From Roseomonas gilardii subsp. gilardii (lineage in GTDB: Bacteria > Pseudomonadota > Alphaproteobacteria > Acetobacterales > Acetobacteraceae): a stretch of DNA of 64,000 bases. The DNA lies in the NCBI RefSeq assembly GCF_023078375.1, contig NZ_CP095555.1, positions 124,001 to 188,000 of the forward strand, in the 5' to 3' direction. The notes beneath the pieces were generated by a model. That model did not search any database. It was not told where the DNA came from and worked only from the letters and a program-made list of their open reading frames with translations. Position 1 is the first letter of the stretch, and every line of letters starts with the position of its first letter. The position numbers and the translations under genes were made by a program. Below are positions 17,725 through 26,815 of this stretch, piece by piece.

Positions 17725-19710
17725 TCAGCAGGCTGTCGCGGTACCGCGGTGGATCACGGGGCAGACATTCCGCCAGTGGAGCAGCAGGAGGCGCCGGACT
17801 TCGGCAATCGTCTGCGGGTTGTTCTGGGTGGAATGGCCCGAGCGTACGATGAACTCGGACTCCATACCCGGCAGATGCGCGCTTTCGAACCGCACCACGC
17901 CATCGCTGCCACTCTCCGGGGGTCCGTTGCCCTGGACCGCGATGATCGAGTTTCCCGTGACGCCGGGCGCCAGCGGCAAGGGTCTCATGGAGGCGATGAA
18001 GGGGCTGCCGGGCGTCATCCCGTTCAGGCTGCCCAGCCGGGCGCCATGCAGATTAAGCGCGACGGCATCGGCGTTGCCGGAAAGGACCTCCGCGCTGGCC
18101 TCGGCCACGGACAGCGGCAGGGTGATCAGCCGCGACAGCAGGCGCGTCACGGCGAATTCCGTCAGGAAGCTGCCGCCATGCGGCGTGGCGATGAAGATCA
18201 CGCGCCGGACCTCGGGCACCGGCCGGAAGAAATAGGACCGGCGGATGAGATCCAGGCTGGCCGGGCTGAGCTGGAGGTCCTCCGGCCGCCGCCGGCTGAT
18301 CTGTGCCCAGAGCCGGTCACCCGGATCGACCGCCATCATCTTTGCCAGGAGGCCACCCTGGCTATGCCCGATCAGGACCATCTGTCCCAGGGCCGGGTCC
18401 GCGCCAGGTCCTCCGAGGCGCTGGATGGAGGCATTCAGAGCCTCTCGGAGCTGCATGGCCGAATAGGGGATGGGATTGCCGGTGGCGTAGGAAAAGAACC
18501 AGAATTCATAGTGCTGCGAGATCCTCTGGTCGGCCATCAGGTCGTTCACCATGTCCGCCCAGCGTGCCTCGCTGGAAGCCGTCCCGTGGATCAGCACGAC
18601 GGGGATGCGGCCTTGCCGGTGTTCCGTCAGCGCAGCGAGGCGCGCCGGCAAGCCGTTGAGCAGATCACCGAACAAGAAAGCCCGGAATTCCTGCCGCCAG
18701 AGATTGGCTTCCTGCAGGCCCTGCGCCAGAGCGGCGCTCTGCCGGTATTCCAGCGGCACCGTCCGGCCATGCACTTCCGCGCTCTGCTCGTCGAAGATCA
18801 GGTGCAGGCTGAGGCGCCCCTGGAGGTGCTTCTTCCTGATCTGCTCCGCGGGTGCATCCACGTCGAGCAGCACCGTTCCCGGAATGCGGAAGCGCCCGCG
18901 GATGATGCCGCGCGCCACCTGCCCCGGGCGCAGCGCCGCCGTATCGCCCTGCCCGCCAGGCAGGACCCGGGGATCATCGCCACCGGCGACATCGGTCAGG
19001 GGGGCCGGGGTGGCCACGGCCAGGGGTGCCCCCAGCCCCGCATGGCGATAGATGTTGTTCAGCCCCCGCACTCCCATGCGGGTGCTTGGCAGGAAGTCCG
19101 TCAAGCGTCCCTGCCCCCATTCGAGGCTGGCATCGTCGAGACTGATGTCGATGGTGCCGAAGGGCAGGTCGTAGCGGCCGCCGCGCAGCACGACATGCAC
19201 CCCGTCCTCCCCCATCAGGGCCTCGGAAAGAGCGAGGTTGTAGAGATCACAGGCCTGCCGGAAGCGCGGGTCGAAGGCGTCGGGTGCCCTGGTGTGGTCC
19301 TTCGGGAAGAGGAAGGCCTGGGCATAGAGGGCCGAGGCCAGGAGATAGGGCCGCCCGCCCCCACGCCGGCCGAAGAGATAGGAAGCCTCCGCCAGGGCGA
19401 AGAGTTCCTGCGGTTCGGCGGTTCCGGATGCGACGCGCTGGTGCAACACCGCCAGGGTCGCCGCGGGGGCACGGTCGAAGGAGGCCAGCACTGAGAGCTG
19501 CCGGAAGATGTTGCGGCTGTCCTCGCTGAGCTCGTTGGAGGACATGGTGTTGCGGGTGAAAGTCCGGTAATCGGTCTGCTGGTCGATCCGATCGACTGTC
19601 ACTGGCGAGGCGCAGGCGGCCAGCAGGCTGAGCATCAGGCAGCAGCCGAGAGTGGCCCACCGGCCGCCCCCCGAGCTGGCACCGAGCAATCTCCAACTCC
19701 CCCGAATCAC
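17725..19710 (-). CDS. alpha/beta-hydrolase lipoprotein (esterase/lipase-like)
   Basis: 661 residues. The N-terminal signal with lipobox LLAAC (Cys33) predicts an anchored lipoprotein. Residues about 60-340 form an all-beta/alpha region of unknown function found with such proteins. The C-terminal half is an alpha/beta hydrolase with an oxyanion segment VVLIHGT (His375), the nucleophile elbow GHSQGG (Ser450), the FIATPHGGSF segment typical of triacylglycerol lipase-like enzymes, and a late candidate catalytic His in VRSGHSTQNNP. It should hydrolyse esters at the cell envelope, but the substrate is unknown. The last residues (after RRLLLLHW) may derive from sequence altered next to the IS5 element. 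It is monocistronic. Confidence 0.8.
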   Translation of the reverse strand: MIRGSWRLLGASSGGGRWATLGCCLMLSLLAACASPVTVDRIDQQTDYRTFTRNTMSSNELSEDSRNIFRQLSVLASFDRAPAATLAVLHQRVASGTAEPQELFALAEASYLFGRRGGGRPYLLASALYAQAFLFPKDHTRAPDAFDPRFRQACDLYNLALSEALMGEDGVHVVLRGGRYDLPFGTIDISLDDASLEWGQGRLTDFLPSTRMGVRGLNNIYRHAGLGAPLAVATPAPLTDVAGGDDPRVLPGGQGDTAALRPGQVARGIIRGRFRIPGTVLLDVDAPAEQIRKKHLQGRLSLHLIFDEQSAEVHGRTVPLEYRQSAALAQGLQEANLWRQEFRAFLFGDLLNGLPARLAALTEHRQGRIPVVLIHGTASSEARWADMVNDLMADQRISQHYEFWFFSYATGNPIPYSAMQLREALNASIQRLGGPGADPALGQMVLIGHSQGGLLAKMMAVDPGDRLWAQISRRRPEDLQLSPASLDLIRRSYFFRPVPEVRRVIFIATPHGGSFLTEFAVTRLLSRLITLPLSVAEASAEVLSGNADAVALNLHGARLGSLNGMTPGSPFIASMRPLPLAPGVTGNSIIAVQGNGPPESGSDGVVRFESAHLPGMESEFIVRSGHSTQNNPQTIAEVRRLLLLHWRNVCPVIHRGTATAC

Positions 19711-19825
19711 CGATCCATCCCAATCTCGTCAGGCACAGCATGGCTTACCGCCGTCACGCTCCGGCGGACAGATTGGATCGGACATCCCTGGCCATCGTTA
19801 CGTGACAGTTCGGTAAAGGGCCCGA

Positions 19826-19855
19826 AGCGGCCGGAACCGCCAGAAGCAGGCCGCT
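19826..19855 (-). terminator. hairpin after sugar ABC ATPase gene
   Basis: Seven-base perfect arms AGCGGCC (19826-19832) and GGCCGCT (19849-19855) lie about 30 bases past the ATPase stop, with no clear T-tract. It is a possible end-of-operon structure. Confidence 0.3.
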
Positions 19856-19884
19856 GGGACGACAGAGGCGGCCTCAGCCCCCGA

Positions 19885-20970
<1,086 letters not shown>

Positions 20971-21004
20971 CCGTTCCTCCCGTTCCTGCTTCTTGTTCTG
21001 GCCG

Positions 21005-21027
21005 GGGCGGGCCGTTCCGGCCCGCCC
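21005..21027 (-). other. strong intercistronic hairpin between GH4 and ATPase genes
   Basis: Nine-base perfect arms GGGCGGGCC (21005-21013) and GGCCCGCCC (21019-21027) around a 5-base loop, in the 67-base gap between the GH4 stop and the ATPase start. It has no T-run, so it is probably an RNA-processing or stabilising element, or a weak attenuator that lowers ATPase relative to receptor and permease. Confidence 0.55.
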
Positions 21028-21037
21028 TGGTGCTCCA

Positions 21038-22348
21038 TCAGGCTGCCATGGCTTCCGGGCGGACCCCCACCGGCATGGCCGGGCCATGCGCCGCGATCAG
21101 ATCGTCCACCATGCTGCGGATCTCGCGCAGCGACAGCACGCTCGCCGCATGGCGATCGAGCACCGCGGCGCGGTAGACCGCATCCCGGTCGCCTTCCAGT
21201 GCCGCGCGGACCGTGAGCTCCTGCACGAAGACATGCGGCGCGCAATGGGCGGCCAGTTCCGGCGGCAGGGTTCCGACATGACAGGCGCGCAGGCCGTTGC
21301 GATCCACGATCACCGGCACCTCGACACAGCAGTCGCGCGGCAGATTCTCGATCAGGCCGGTATTGCGGACATTGCCGTAGATGAGCTGCGGCTCGCCCGT
21401 GACCATGCCGTTGATGATCGCGGCACCGTATTCGTCGCTGCGCTCCAGCGGGAAGCTGTCGCCGGCCAGAAGCTTCTGCCGCGTCTCGGCATAGCGCCGC
21501 AGGTTGCGCTCGCTACGGCGGACATATTCGTCCACCGGCACGTCATACTCGGCGATCTGGTCCTCGCGGCGGAGGAAGTAGGGTGTGTACTCCGCGGTAT
21601 GCTCGCTCGATTCGCTGACGAAGCGCCCCAGATGCTCCATCAGCTCGAAGCGGATCTTGTCCTTGGCGAAGATCTCTGGATTCCGTGCCGCGCGGCGGAG
21701 CTGCGGGTAGGCGTCCTTGCCGTCGATCTCCAGGCGCAGGAACCAGGTCATGTGATTGATGCCGCCGCAGTCATAGCTGAGGCGCGAACGGTCCACGCCG
21801 AGATAGGTGGCGAGGTCCCGCGCCGTGTGCTGCACGTTGTGGCAGAGCCCGACCACCTGCTGCTCCGGGAAGGCCTTGTAGACCGCCCAGGTCAGGATGC
21901 TCATCGGGTTGGTGTAGTTCATCAGCAGGGCGTCCGGGCAGACCGCGCGCATGTCCCGCACGAGGTCCACCATGAAGGGGATGGTCCGCAGCCCCCGGAA
22001 GATGCCACCGATACCCACCGTGTCGGCGATGGTCTGCTTGAGGCCGTAGCGGCGCGGGATGTCGAAATCCAGCAGGGTCGCCTGGTGCATGCCGATCTGC
22101 ACCATGTTGATCACGAAGTCCGCACCCTCCAGGCAGCGGCGGCGGTCGGCATGCTCGGTGACGGTAGCCCCGGCATCGAACTGCCCGGAGGTCCAGCGCG
22201 CCATCATTCCGGCCGTCTCCAGACGCTCCGGGTCGATGTCGTGCAACGCGATTTCGCATTCCTTCATCGAAGGAAGGCTGAGGATGTCGGTGAGCAGGTT
22301 CTTGACGAAGACGACGCTGCCGGCGCCGACCATGGCGATCTTGGTCAT
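21038..22348 (-). CDS. GH4 family glycosidase (alpha-galactosidase/alpha-glucosidase type)
   Basis: 436 residues. Family GH4 enzymes use NAD+ and Mn2+ in an oxidation-elimination mechanism. Visible here are the N-terminal dinucleotide fold MTKIAMVGAGSVVFVKNLL, the conserved metal/catalytic Cys and His block GLCHNVQHT, the NYTNPM loop and GGINHMTWFL. These patterns resemble MelA-type alpha-galactosidases more than phospho-glucosidases. It is the enzyme of a LacI-controlled sugar ABC operon, so it should cleave the imported oligosaccharide or glycoside in the cytoplasm (inference). The ATG at 22348 is chosen by the fold. The upstream open frame lies inside the permease gene. Confidence 0.88.
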   Translation of the reverse strand: MTKIAMVGAGSVVFVKNLLTDILSLPSMKECEIALHDIDPERLETAGMMARWTSGQFDAGATVTEHADRRRCLEGADFVINMVQIGMHQATLLDFDIPRRYGLKQTIADTVGIGGIFRGLRTIPFMVDLVRDMRAVCPDALLMNYTNPMSILTWAVYKAFPEQQVVGLCHNVQHTARDLATYLGVDRSRLSYDCGGINHMTWFLRLEIDGKDAYPQLRRAARNPEIFAKDKIRFELMEHLGRFVSESSEHTAEYTPYFLRREDQIAEYDVPVDEYVRRSERNLRRYAETRQKLLAGDSFPLERSDEYGAAIINGMVTGEPQLIYGNVRNTGLIENLPRDCCVEVPVIVDRNGLRACHVGTLPPELAAHCAPHVFVQELTVRAALEGDRDAVYRAAVLDRHAASVLSLREIRSMVDDLIAAHGPAMPVGVRPEAMAA

Positions 22349-22383
22349 GTTCACTTCTCGGGGTCCAAGGGTTCGGGAAAAGG

Positions 22384-23238
22384 TCACTTGAGGCCGGTGC
22401 TGGCGATCCCCTGCACCAGATAGCGCTGGAAGATCAGGAAGATGAGCAGCATCGGCAGAAGGGAGATCAGGGCCAGCGCCATGACGCCGCCCCAGTCCGG
22501 GTTGGCCTCGCCACGCAGCAGGTTCAGGCCGAGCGGCAGGGTGAAGAGATCCTGGTCGGTCAGCACCACGAGCGGCCAGGCGAAGTCGTTCCAGCGCCAC
22601 ATGAAGGTGAAGATCACCAGCACGGCGATGATGGGCTTGGAGAGGGGCAGCACGATGCGCAGGAAGATCCGCATCTCGCCCGCGCCGTCCAGGCGTGCGG
22701 CTTCCAGCAGCTCGTCCGGGATGCTCACCATGAACTGGCGCACCATGAAGACGCCGAAAGCCTCCGCCGCCCGGGGGAGGATGACACCCCAGGGGGAGTT
22801 CAGCAGGCCGAGCCAGGAGACCACGAGGAATTCGGGCACCAGGATCACCTGGATCGGGATCATCAGCGCGCCGAGGATCGCGAAGAACAGGATATCGCGG
22901 CCGGGAAAGCGGAACTTGGCGAAGACATAGCCGCATAGCAGATTGGCGGAGACCGTGATCACCACCGCCACCACGGCGATGAAGGTGGAGTTGAGCGTCC
23001 AGGTCAGGAAGGGATGCCGTTCCCAGATGTTGTGGAAGTTCTCCAGCGTCAGGACCTGCGGGATGAGGCTGACCACGGGCTGGAAGACTTCCGAGCGCGG
23101 CCGGATGGCCGTGGCGAGCATCCAGTAGAGCGGGAAGATCATGGCCACCGCCCCGAGCGCCAGGGCGATCCAGATCAGCACGGTGCCGGTCCGGCGATGG
23201 CCGGGGCGCGGAGCGGCCGTTTCCAGGGCGGCGCTCAT
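22384..23238 (-). CDS. carbohydrate ABC transporter permease (MalG type)
   Basis: 284 residues with six predicted membrane helices. The EAA loop is visible as ELLEAARLDGAGEMRIFLRI followed by VLPLSKP, the coupling helix for the ATPase. The C-terminus RYLVQGIASTGLK is typical of MalG/LacG proteins of the CUT1 family. The start at 23238 overlaps the stop of the first permease by four bases, so the two are coupled. Confidence 0.92.
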   Translation of the reverse strand: MSAALETAAPRPGHRRTGTVLIWIALALGAVAMIFPLYWMLATAIRPRSEVFQPVVSLIPQVLTLENFHNIWERHPFLTWTLNSTFIAVVAVVITVSANLLCGYVFAKFRFPGRDILFFAILGALMIPIQVILVPEFLVVSWLGLLNSPWGVILPRAAEAFGVFMVRQFMVSIPDELLEAARLDGAGEMRIFLRIVLPLSKPIIAVLVIFTFMWRWNDFAWPLVVLTDQDLFTLPLGLNLLRGEANPDWGGVMALALISLLPMLLIFLIFQRYLVQGIASTGLK

Positions 23239-24167
23239 AGCACGTTCTCCGACTGGCGGCTCACTCGCCACTGGATGATGGTGAAGCCGAGCACGATGGC
23301 ATAGAGCACCACGCCGATGGCGCTGGCATAGCCCATCTCGGAGGTCGTGAAGGCCGACTGGTAGATGTACTGCACTAGCATGGTGGTGGAGAAGCCCGGA
23401 CCGCCACCGGTCATGACATAGATGAGGTCGAAGACCTGGAAGGAGTGGATCACGCTCAGCACCAGGAGGAGGAAGGTGGCGGGCCGCAGCAGGGGAAGGG
23501 TGATCTTCCAGAACTGGCGGAAGGGCGAGGCCCCGTCCATCGTCGCGGCCTCGTAGTAGAGGGCCGGGATGGATTGCAGGGCGGCGAGATAGACCACCAT
23601 GCAGAAACCCACTCTGACCCACAGGGTCGCCAGCACGAGCGAGGGCAGAGCCCAGCTCGGCGAGGACAGCCAGGGGATGCGGTCGCCGCCCAGGCGCACG
23701 ATCAGGGAATTGATGACCCCGTAATGCTCGTTGAACAGCCAGGCGGCGATGATGCCGGTGGCGACGGCCGACACCACGACGGGGAGGAAGTAGATGCTGC
23801 GCAGGAAGACCCGCCCGGGCATGTGCCGGTTCAGCGCCACCGCCAGGAGCAGGCCGCCCGCCATGGTGGTCGGGACGGAGGCCAGGGCATAGGCCGCGGT
23901 ATTGAGCAGCGCGTGCCAGAACTGGGTGTCGCCCAGCAGCCGGCGATAGTTGGCCAGCCCCGCATACTCGGCATCGCCGATCAGGCTCCAGTCATGGAAG
24001 CTGATGTAGAAGGCGTAGAGCAGCGGAAAGAAGCTGAAGGCGCTGAACAGCACCAGATTGGGGCTGATGAAGGCATAGGCCGTCATCCAGGGGTGCCGGA
24101 AGGACCGGCGCGCCCGTGCCGCGGGGGTGGGCTGCGCGGCGCTTGTCAGGGCCAGGCTGCTGGGCAT
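23235..24167 (-). CDS. carbohydrate ABC transporter permease (MalF/UgpA type)
   Basis: 310 residues and six helices after a short cytoplasmic tail. The EAA motif reads YYEAATMDGASPFRQFWKIT followed by LPLL. PGFSTTMLVQYIYQSAF near the end is a UgpA/LacF hallmark. GAGAGGTG lies just before ATG 24167. It forms a heterodimer with the next permease and takes substrate from the receptor encoded directly upstream. Confidence 0.92.
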   Translation of the reverse strand: MPSSLALTSAAQPTPAARARRSFRHPWMTAYAFISPNLVLFSAFSFFPLLYAFYISFHDWSLIGDAEYAGLANYRRLLGDTQFWHALLNTAAYALASVPTTMAGGLLLAVALNRHMPGRVFLRSIYFLPVVVSAVATGIIAAWLFNEHYGVINSLIVRLGGDRIPWLSSPSWALPSLVLATLWVRVGFCMVVYLAALQSIPALYYEAATMDGASPFRQFWKITLPLLRPATFLLLVLSVIHSFQVFDLIYVMTGGGPGFSTTMLVQYIYQSAFTTSEMGYASAIGVVLYAIVLGFTIIQWRVSRQSENVL

Positions 24168-24204
24168 GGTTCACCTCTCGGCAGAAGGATGCTGATCGCG
24201 GGCG

Positions 24205-25500
24205 TCAGCCCTTGAGAACGCTGCTGATGGTGCTGTCCACGTTCTCGGCGGTCTCCTTCGGCGTCTGGCCGGAGGTGAAGGCGAGATCCAGCTGCTCGGC
24301 GAGCTTCGCGTTGATACGGCTGAAATCCGGCAATGTCACCGTGGCTGCCAGATGGTCCGGGATGGTGCGCGACTGCTCCACGAAGACCTTCATCGCATCG
24401 GGCCGCAGCGGATAGTCCAGCGTGCCTTCCATCAGGCTCTTCCGCACCGGCAGGAAGCCGCCGGCCAGGCAGAAGTCGCGCATATTGGCCTCGTTGGTGG
24501 CGAAGCGGAGGAAGTCGATGGCCACATCGCGGTTCTTGCTGTCGCGCGTAACGGCCAGGCAGTTCCCGCCGAGGTCGGATGCCATGCCCTGGTCGCGCGG
24601 CATGTAGGTGACCTGCCATTCCGCCCGCTTCATCGCGTCCTGGAGGAAGGGGATCTGCCAATCGCCATGCACCATCATGCCGATCGTGCCATTGGCGAAG
24701 AGGTTCTGCGTCTGCTCGTTGCTCTTGATCGAGGTGGTGGGCGGCACGAGCTTCTCGGTGAACCAGGACTGGGTCCAGGCCAGGGTCTCGATGCCCTCAC
24801 GGGAGGAAAGCTGCGGCTGGCTCAGCCCCGCATCCAGTAGCTGGCCGCCACGCTGGTAGAGGAAGGGAAGGAAGCGATAGGCGGCGGTGTTCTGCCAGGC
24901 GCAAGCGAAGCCGAAGGGCGCGTCGGCCTTCTCCTTCAGCAGCCGCGCGATGCGGATGAACTCCTCCCAGCGCCAGCTCTCGTCGAGTTTGGAAGGAAGC
25001 CCGACGCCGATGCGCCGGAACATCTCCATGTTGCAGTACACGGCCAGCGTGTCCGTGTGGTGCGGTATGGCGAAGGGCTTGCCCCGATAGGCCACGGCCT
25101 TCCACAGGGCGGGCGTGAACTGGTCGCCCATGCCGGCCTCCAACTGTCCGCCCAGGTCCAGGATGGCCCCGGCCTTCGCGTAGCGGCCCACCTGCTGGTA
25201 CTGGATGCGGATGAGGTCCGGGGCCTGCCGGCCGGCGAGGCGCGTATCCACCTGCTGATAGAGCTGCGCTGAGGAGCCGTTCAGCTCCAGGCGGATGGAG
25301 ACATTCGGGTGCTGTGCCGTATAGCCCGCGATCAGGCGCCGGAAGGCTTCCTCTTCCGCCCGGTTGCCCCAGACGGCGAAGTTGAGGCTGACCGCACCCT
25401 GGGCGCGTACCGTCCGCGCAGCTGCGCCGGCCAGTGCGATGCCGGCGCCCAGCAAACCCCGGCGTCCCGGCCGCCACCCCGTCGCATCTGTCTGCTTCAT
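24205..25500 (-). CDS. sugar ABC transporter substrate-binding protein
   Basis: 431 residues. The N-terminus GWRPGRRGLLGAGIALAGAA is a signal with a twin-arginine-like RR pair, ending at VRAQG. The mature part is a family 1 solute-binding protein: LNFAVWGNRAEEEAFRRLI, NGTIGMMVHGDWQIPFL and GGNCLAVTRDSKNRDVAIDF are typical CUT1 receptor blocks. AGAGGAACGG precedes ATG 25500. It is second in the operon after the LacI gene. The ligand is inferred to be a di- or oligosaccharide because of the GH4 partner. Confidence 0.92.
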   Translation of the reverse strand: MKQTDATGWRPGRRGLLGAGIALAGAAARTVRAQGAVSLNFAVWGNRAEEEAFRRLIAGYTAQHPNVSIRLELNGSSAQLYQQVDTRLAGRQAPDLIRIQYQQVGRYAKAGAILDLGGQLEAGMGDQFTPALWKAVAYRGKPFAIPHHTDTLAVYCNMEMFRRIGVGLPSKLDESWRWEEFIRIARLLKEKADAPFGFACAWQNTAAYRFLPFLYQRGGQLLDAGLSQPQLSSREGIETLAWTQSWFTEKLVPPTTSIKSNEQTQNLFANGTIGMMVHGDWQIPFLQDAMKRAEWQVTYMPRDQGMASDLGGNCLAVTRDSKNRDVAIDFLRFATNEANMRDFCLAGGFLPVRKSLMEGTLDYPLRPDAMKVFVEQSRTIPDHLAATVTLPDFSRINAKLAEQLDLAFTSGQTPKETAENVDSTISSVLKG

Positions 25501-25563
25501 GGTCCGTTCCTCTCTTTCCGGCCGCTTTCCGCGGCTCGTCGCTCGCTGCCCCGCAAATGGCCG

Positions 25564-26661
25564 CTAGGCGGCCGCGCCCTCCAGGAGCCCGGCCCGCTTC
25601 AGGCCACCGCAGGATTCGCGTATCAGAAGCCGCCCCGGCAGAAGGCTGTGCGGCTCCGGCCGCTCGACCCCTTCCAGGCGTTCGATGAGGCTGATGGCGG
25701 CCTGACGGCCGAGTTCCTGCCGCGGGTGTTCCACCGTGGTCAGCGTCGGGCTGCTGAAAGCCGTCAGCGCGATGCCATCGAAGCCAACCACGGCCATGTC
25801 CTCCGGCACCCGGAGCCCATGCCGGCGCAGCGCGTGCAGCACGCCAATCGCCATCTGGTCATTGAAGACGAAAAGCGCCTCCGGCCTCGGCGGGGCCAAC
25901 GCCAGCAGGCGCTCCACGGCCTCGACCCCGCCTTCGGGGCTGTTCGGGACCTCGATCTCCCAGCCGGGACGATGCTCCAGCCCGGCTTCAAGCAGGGCGC
26001 GCCGATACCCGTGCACGCGTTCCCGGCTCCGCAGGGGGTGGCTCTGATGGGCGGAGACATGGCCGATCCGCCGATAGCCGCAGTCCAGGAGGTGCCGGGT
26101 CGCCATGTGTCCGCCGGCCTCGAGATCCACCCCGACGCAGGGAATGGCGGCGTCCTGGCCCTGGTCCTGCAAGGTCACGCAGGCAATCCCCTGTCGCGAC
26201 AGGGATTTCAGTTCGTCCCAGATCGCCTGCGTGGGCGCCGATGTGATGACGCCGTCCGAGACGCCGCCACGCATGCGCAGGACGGCCCGCAGCTTGGCAG
26301 CCTCGTCCTGCGCGGCCAGGATGTCCAGGAGATAGCCCTTTTCCTGCGCGGCCTGCTGCGCCGCACCGATCACCTCGGCGAAGTAGGGGTTGCTGAGGTC
26401 GGGGCAGATGAAGGTCAGGGTGTTGGTGCGCCGCCGCCGCAAATTCCGGGCGACGGAGTTCGGCGTATAGCCGAGTTGCAGCGCCGCTTCCCGCACGCGC
26501 TGCTGCGTCGCCTCGGACAGGCCAACCTTCCGGCTGGCATCGTTGAGCACCAGGGAAACGGTCGTCTGCGACACGCCGGCGAGACGCGCCACATCCAGGC
26601 TGGTCGCGGCGCCGGCGCGCCGAGGCTGTTCCTGCACCCTCCTCCGGGCCACGGTTTCCAT
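25564..26661 (-). CDS. LacI family transcriptional regulator
   Basis: 365 residues. An unusually long 20-residue basic leader is followed by the LacI HTH (SLDVARLAGVSQTTVSLVLN) and hinge (LGYTPNSVARNLRRRRTNTL), then a periplasmic-binding-like sensor with SNPYFAEVIGAAQQAA, VFNDQMAIGVLHALRRHG and MAVVGFDGIALTAF. There is no usual ribosome-binding site before ATG 26661. The predicted transcript start is only about 15 bases upstream, so translation may be almost leaderless. It heads the ABC/GH4 operon in the same direction, and a perfect palindrome overlaps its promoter start. It therefore likely represses itself and the whole operon until sugar binds. Confidence 0.9.
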   Translation of the reverse strand: METVARRRVQEQPRRAGAATSLDVARLAGVSQTTVSLVLNDASRKVGLSEATQQRVREAALQLGYTPNSVARNLRRRRTNTLTFICPDLSNPYFAEVIGAAQQAAQEKGYLLDILAAQDEAAKLRAVLRMRGGVSDGVITSAPTQAIWDELKSLSRQGIACVTLQDQGQDAAIPCVGVDLEAGGHMATRHLLDCGYRRIGHVSAHQSHPLRSRERVHGYRRALLEAGLEHRPGWEIEVPNSPEGGVEAVERLLALAPPRPEALFVFNDQMAIGVLHALRRHGLRVPEDMAVVGFDGIALTAFSSPTLTTVEHPRQELGRQAAISLIERLEGVERPEPHSLLPGRLLIRESCGGLKRAGLLEGAAA

Positions 26662-26663
26662 CC

Positions 26664-26677
26664 CTAATACGTATTAG
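26664..26677. promoter_or_regulatory. LacI-family operator
   Basis: CTAATACGTATTAG is a perfect 14-base palindrome with the central CG typical of LacI-family operators. It lies three bases before the LacI ATG and covers the predicted transcription start, a repressing position. I saw no second copy in the window. Confidence 0.75.
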
Positions 26678-26682
26678 CTAAA

Positions 26683-26712
26683 AGCCTATGTCTTACATAA
26701 GATCAATGTCAA
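26683..26712 (-). promoter_or_regulatory. promoter of the lacI-ABC-GH4 operon
   Basis: On the minus strand TTGACA (26707-26712) is followed after 18 bases by TAGGCT (26683-26688), giving a start near 26676. The spacer contains an imperfect dyad, CTTATGT-AAG-ACATAGG (about 26685-26701), possibly a second protein site. This sits in a short AT-rich patch within GC-rich DNA. Confidence 0.6.
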
Positions 26713-26815
26713 CAGGCTTTTCGAGTTCTCCGCCCACCCGGCGCGATGGGACAGGATGCAAGGTGCCGGCGCCGGGGATGCCTCCCCGGCGCCGCACCGG
26801 TCGTCCCGGGAGGGA

